From assembly GCA_002441465.1 (NCBI GenBank), contig DJWE01000004.1:1-15193 (forward strand): a stretch of 15,193 bases of DNA. Reading direction: 5' to 3'. The translations under genes and the position numbers were made by a program. Shown in pieces: positions 14,976 to 15,193 of this stretch. Position 1 is the stretch's first letter, and each line of letters begins with the position of its first letter. The notes below the pieces were generated by a model. It ran no database searches, was not told where the DNA came from, and saw only the letters and a program-made list of their open reading frames with translations. This DNA comes from Propionibacteriaceae bacterium UBA6238. GTDB taxonomy: Bacteria; Actinomycetota; Actinomycetes; Propionibacteriales; Propionibacteriaceae.

Positions 14976-15193
14976 TCACGCTGCTTGTTGGGCCTCGTAC
15001 CAGGCCGCCTCGACCCGATTCGGGGTTGAATACTCCAGACCCGAGTGCAACCTTTTCTGATTGTAACGCAACTCGATATATCTTGTCACATCCTGAACAG
15101 CATGATCCCGCGTGGGATAAACCGTGCGATTCACCCGCTCGACCTTCAACGTCCCGTTGAACGATTCCGCCCACGCATTGTCATAGCAGATAC
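14976..15193 (-). CDS. IS3-family transposase OrfB, C-terminal part (partial)
   Basis: Seventy-one codons are open on the - strand from the window edge to a TGA at 14976-14978. The peptide begins CYDNAWAESFNGTLKVERV, which is the rve integrase-core segment containing the catalytic Glu of the DDE triad. It continues through YIELRYNQKRLHSGLEYSTP, the usual IS3 OrfB ending, and finishes YEAQQAA. This end of the gene is intact; whether the whole transposase is functional cannot be judged. It would act in trans on the element's ends. Confidence 0.88.
   Translation of the reverse strand, partial: ICYDNAWAESFNGTLKVERVNRTVYPTRDHAVQDVTRYIELRYNQKRLHSGLEYSTPNRVEAAWYEAQQAA

Larger units (their letters stand above)
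14935..15193 (-). mobile_element. 3' end of an IS3-family insertion sequence (runs off the right edge)
   Basis: The element is recognised from the OrfB C-terminus it encodes. Its outer end is placed at 14935, where a TGAGCGG... sequence with IS3-like TG terminus begins 41 bases beyond the OrfB stop. The other end is outside the window, so neither the matching inverted repeat nor a target duplication can be seen. Confidence 0.65.

Noticed and set aside
1..15193. CRISPR arrays, tRNA or rRNA genes
   Set aside because: No regularly spaced repeats, cloverleaf or rRNA-like sequence was noticed in reading the window.

Overview
The window looks like a defence-island fragment from a high-GC actinobacterium. 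The evidence is GC-rich codon use, GTG starts with strong Shine-Dalgarno sequences, and degraded IS110 and IS3 family elements of types common in that phylum. The genus cannot be told from the sequence. All intact genes lie on the + strand; only the insertion-sequence remnants at the right end are on the - strand.

Layout. Bases 2-70 are the tail of an unidentified gene. Bases 129-2002 hold a two-gene unit: a 291-residue protein with a beta-rich N-terminal part and a helix-turn-helix-like C-terminal part, followed with a 4-base overlap by an ImmA/IrrE-type zinc metallopeptidase with an unusual cysteine-rich tail. A 324-base gap (2003-2326) follows. Bases 2327-14390 are a 12-kb, three-gene, translationally coupled operon: a SNF2-like helicase resembling DrmD (948 aa), an Eco57I/PglX-like adenine methyltransferase (1309 aa), and a giant DExH helicase (1763 aa) carrying several zinc clusters, a DUF1998-type cysteine motif and a C-terminal Vsr/DUF559-like module. 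From 14391 to the end there is non-coding sequence, a frameshifted and truncated IS110-family transposase remnant, and the 3' end of an IS3-family element that appears to have inserted into the IS110 flank.

Interpretation. The order SNF2 helicase - adenine methylase - large helicase with DUF1998 matches class 1 DISARM (drmD, drmMI, drmA, drmB, drmC) in outline. It departs from it in two ways: the DrmA and DrmB roles seem to sit in one polypeptide whose overall plan also recalls Druantia DruE, and no separate phospholipase-D-type nuclease gene (drmC) is present. Either this is a compact DISARM-related variant in which the C-terminal nuclease-like module replaces DrmC, or the 3' end was lost to the insertion sequences that begin about 220 bases after the last stop. 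The upstream metallopeptidase pair may be the regulator or damage sensor of the island, since ImmA/IrrE peptidases typically cleave a partner repressor; that link is inferred from position only.
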